From positions 292,112-356,111 of the forward strand of contig NW_005200881.1 of the NCBI RefSeq assembly GCF_000372725.1: a stretch of DNA of 64,000 bases. The letters run 5' to 3'. The notes under the pieces are model-generated. The model made no database searches. It was not told where the DNA came from and saw only the letters and a program-made list of their open reading frames with translations. Numbering within the stretch: position 1 is the first letter of the stretch; each line of letters opens with the position of its first letter. Shown in pieces: positions 62,715-64,000 of this stretch. This DNA comes from Emiliania huxleyi CCMP1516 (lineage: Eukaryota; Haptophyta; Isochrysidales; Noelaerhabdaceae). A program made the position numbers and the translations under genes.

Positions 62715-63744
62715 CTACAGCAGCGAGTTGAGGACGAGGCCCAGCGCGCCAGCACCCATCAGAGCCTCGCCCGCGGTGGCGGCGGTGCCTCCAGTCACAG
62801 CCTTGGTCGCAGACTTGGCGGCGGCGGCGGCATCAAAGGGCGCGGCGACCGCGACGGCGGCGGGCTTCGCGGCCGGGGCGGCGGCGGGGGCAGCAGGCGC
62901 GGCGACGGCGAGCGCAGGCGCGGCCGGTTTGGGGCCCGCGCCGCCGTTGTAGGGGAGGGAAGAGTGGTGGAGGTTGATGCGCATGTTGCCGAGCAGGTCG
63001 CGGTTGTATCCAAACGTGAAGTCCACCTTGGTCTCCTCCCCCGTCTTCGCGTCCGTGAAGTAGTAGTTGCCCATCGAAAAGGCGGTGTCGCCGTCGACGA
63101 CAAACGCCTTGTTGTCAAAGCGAACCTTGGTCCATGGGTGGAGGGCGAAGCCCTTGTCCTCAACCTCCTGTCCGGTGACAAAGTACGAGTACGCCTCGCC
63201 CGGCGTCAGGCGGAACTCCTTCTCCGACGCCTTGGTCGGCTTGAAAAGCACCGGGCCCTGCGGCAGCGGCAGCGGCGCGGCCGGTGAGAGGGCGGGTGTG
63301 GCGAGCGCTGAAGCCCCCGCTCCCGGCCGGCGAGGATTCGCTGGTGCGGGGCCGCCACCACAGGTGCAGCCTCGTGCGCGCGCCGCGCCCCTTCCCCCGC
63401 CGCGCCTGGTCGTAGCCGTACAGCGAGTCAACGAGCACCTTTGCTGCCATCTTGTAGTCGCCGCCCTTGGAGTAGACCTCTCCCACGCGCACGATGCCGT
63501 CGCCCCACTTTTGCTCGGCCGCGATTATGTCGGCCTTTGTGATCTCGGCAAACGCAGGCAGCGGCGCCGCCGTGAGATGTGCAGCAAGCCCGAGGGAGAG
63601 GAGCGTCGTGGCGATCGAGTCTCGCACGCTGTTGGCGGCGGCAGCGGGCGGAGCGGCTCTTCTCACACCGCTCACAGCTCGGCTCAGGGGAGCCGCCGGG
63701 GTGACGGGCGCATAGGCGGGCGCGAGCGTGTAGAGCGAGAGCAT
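62715..63744 (-). CDS. thylakoid-lumen SnoaL-like protein
   Basis: Hand model: 63744-63406, 63257-62715; 293 aa. A multi-part leader: signal-like start (MLSLYTLAPAYAPV), Ala/Arg transit part, then a hydrophobic lumenal signal ending PLPAFAEITK (AxA cleavage). The mature part reads QKWGDGIVRVGEVYSKGGDY, KASEKEFRLTPGEAYSYFV, DTAFSMGNYYFTD and LRINLHHSSLPYN, a SnoaL/nuclear-transport-factor-2-type fold common in diatom and haptophyte plastid proteins of unknown role. An Ala/Pro-rich linker and a hydrophobic C-terminus follow. Intron CAG|GC-CAG. The upstream motif GAGGTGGATATC lies 81 bp before the ATG. Confidence 0.7.
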
Positions 63745-63818
63745 ATCCAGCTAGTGGATACTCAGCGGAGGCTGTGGAAGGCCGAGCTCAAAAAGAGTAT
63801 CCGCGGCTCATCCTCGAG

Positions 63819-63845
63819 GTTCTCGAGGTGGATATCCTTTGGCCG
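63819..63845. promoter_or_regulatory. shared upstream motif, copy near the lumen-protein start
   Basis: 27 bp identical to 357-383, including GAGGTGGATATCC. See the entry at 357. Confidence 0.4.
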
Positions 63846-64000
63846 CGTTGGGTAGCGAGGATTGGTGTAACCCGAGCCACGGAGGCGTGTCTTCCTCCAT
63901 CCCTCTTTTAAGCGACAGGAACGAAGAGAGTGGGACGACCGCGAGGTGGCATGAAGGTTGCAGCAAGAATCGGCGAGGGACTGCGAAGGGAGATAGAAAG

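Overview
The window looks like nuclear DNA of a haptophyte alga, probably a coccolithophore-type prymnesiophyte. The reasons are high GC with small GC-poor patches, short spliceosomal introns of about 65-300 bp, and roughly half of the introns I could place starting with GC instead of GT. GC-AG introns at that level are known from Emiliania-like haptophytes. Secretory-type presequences resembling plastid-targeting leaders and proline-rich wall-type proteins also fit. There are no operons, ribosome binding sites or CRISPR arrays, and I saw no tRNA or rRNA gene. The genus is inference. All exon-intron models were made by hand from reading frame, splice dinucleotides and family motifs, and none has transcript support.

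Layout. 0-5 kb: two uncharacterised membrane proteins behind a small inverted-repeat element. 5-14 kb: a large NADPH oxidase with an Asn-rich/cupredoxin-like ectodomain, divergent from an EF-hand proline-rich protein, followed by a membrane-anchored proline-rich protein and a coiled-coil protein. 15-25 kb: an EDR2-type DUF1336 protein, an AIG1-like membrane protein, a helicase-associated-domain-like protein, a CxxC protein, a RING protein and a small membrane protein. 26-31 kb: a triple-SH3 adaptor, a four-TM protein with ORAI-like layout, and a RING-H2 protein. 31-41 kb: a two-domain glycosyltransferase, an Mpv17/PMP22 protein, a basic/acidic ORF, a SAM-JmjC protein and a plastid-type Ala-rich protein. 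41-47 kb: a truncated Mfd-like helicase, a two-RRM RGG/RYDD protein and two adjacent DUF2358-like proteins. 46.7-55.4 kb: a mobile-element-rich stretch with a 3-kb element bearing about 175-bp terminal inverted repeats and a decayed gag-like gene, a foldback element and a 439-bp MITE. 56-64 kb: plastid GrpE, small ORFs, an uncharacterised helical protein and a thylakoid-lumen SnoaL-like protein.

The most striking pattern is at the introns. In several genes (glycosyltransferase, Mfd-like, DUF2358, the 2.1-4.7 kb gene) the first 8-30 bases of the intron repeat the first bases of the downstream exon. That is expected if these introns arose recently by short tandem duplication or insertion with target duplication. 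In the DUF1336 gene a whole exon-end/donor block is present three times.
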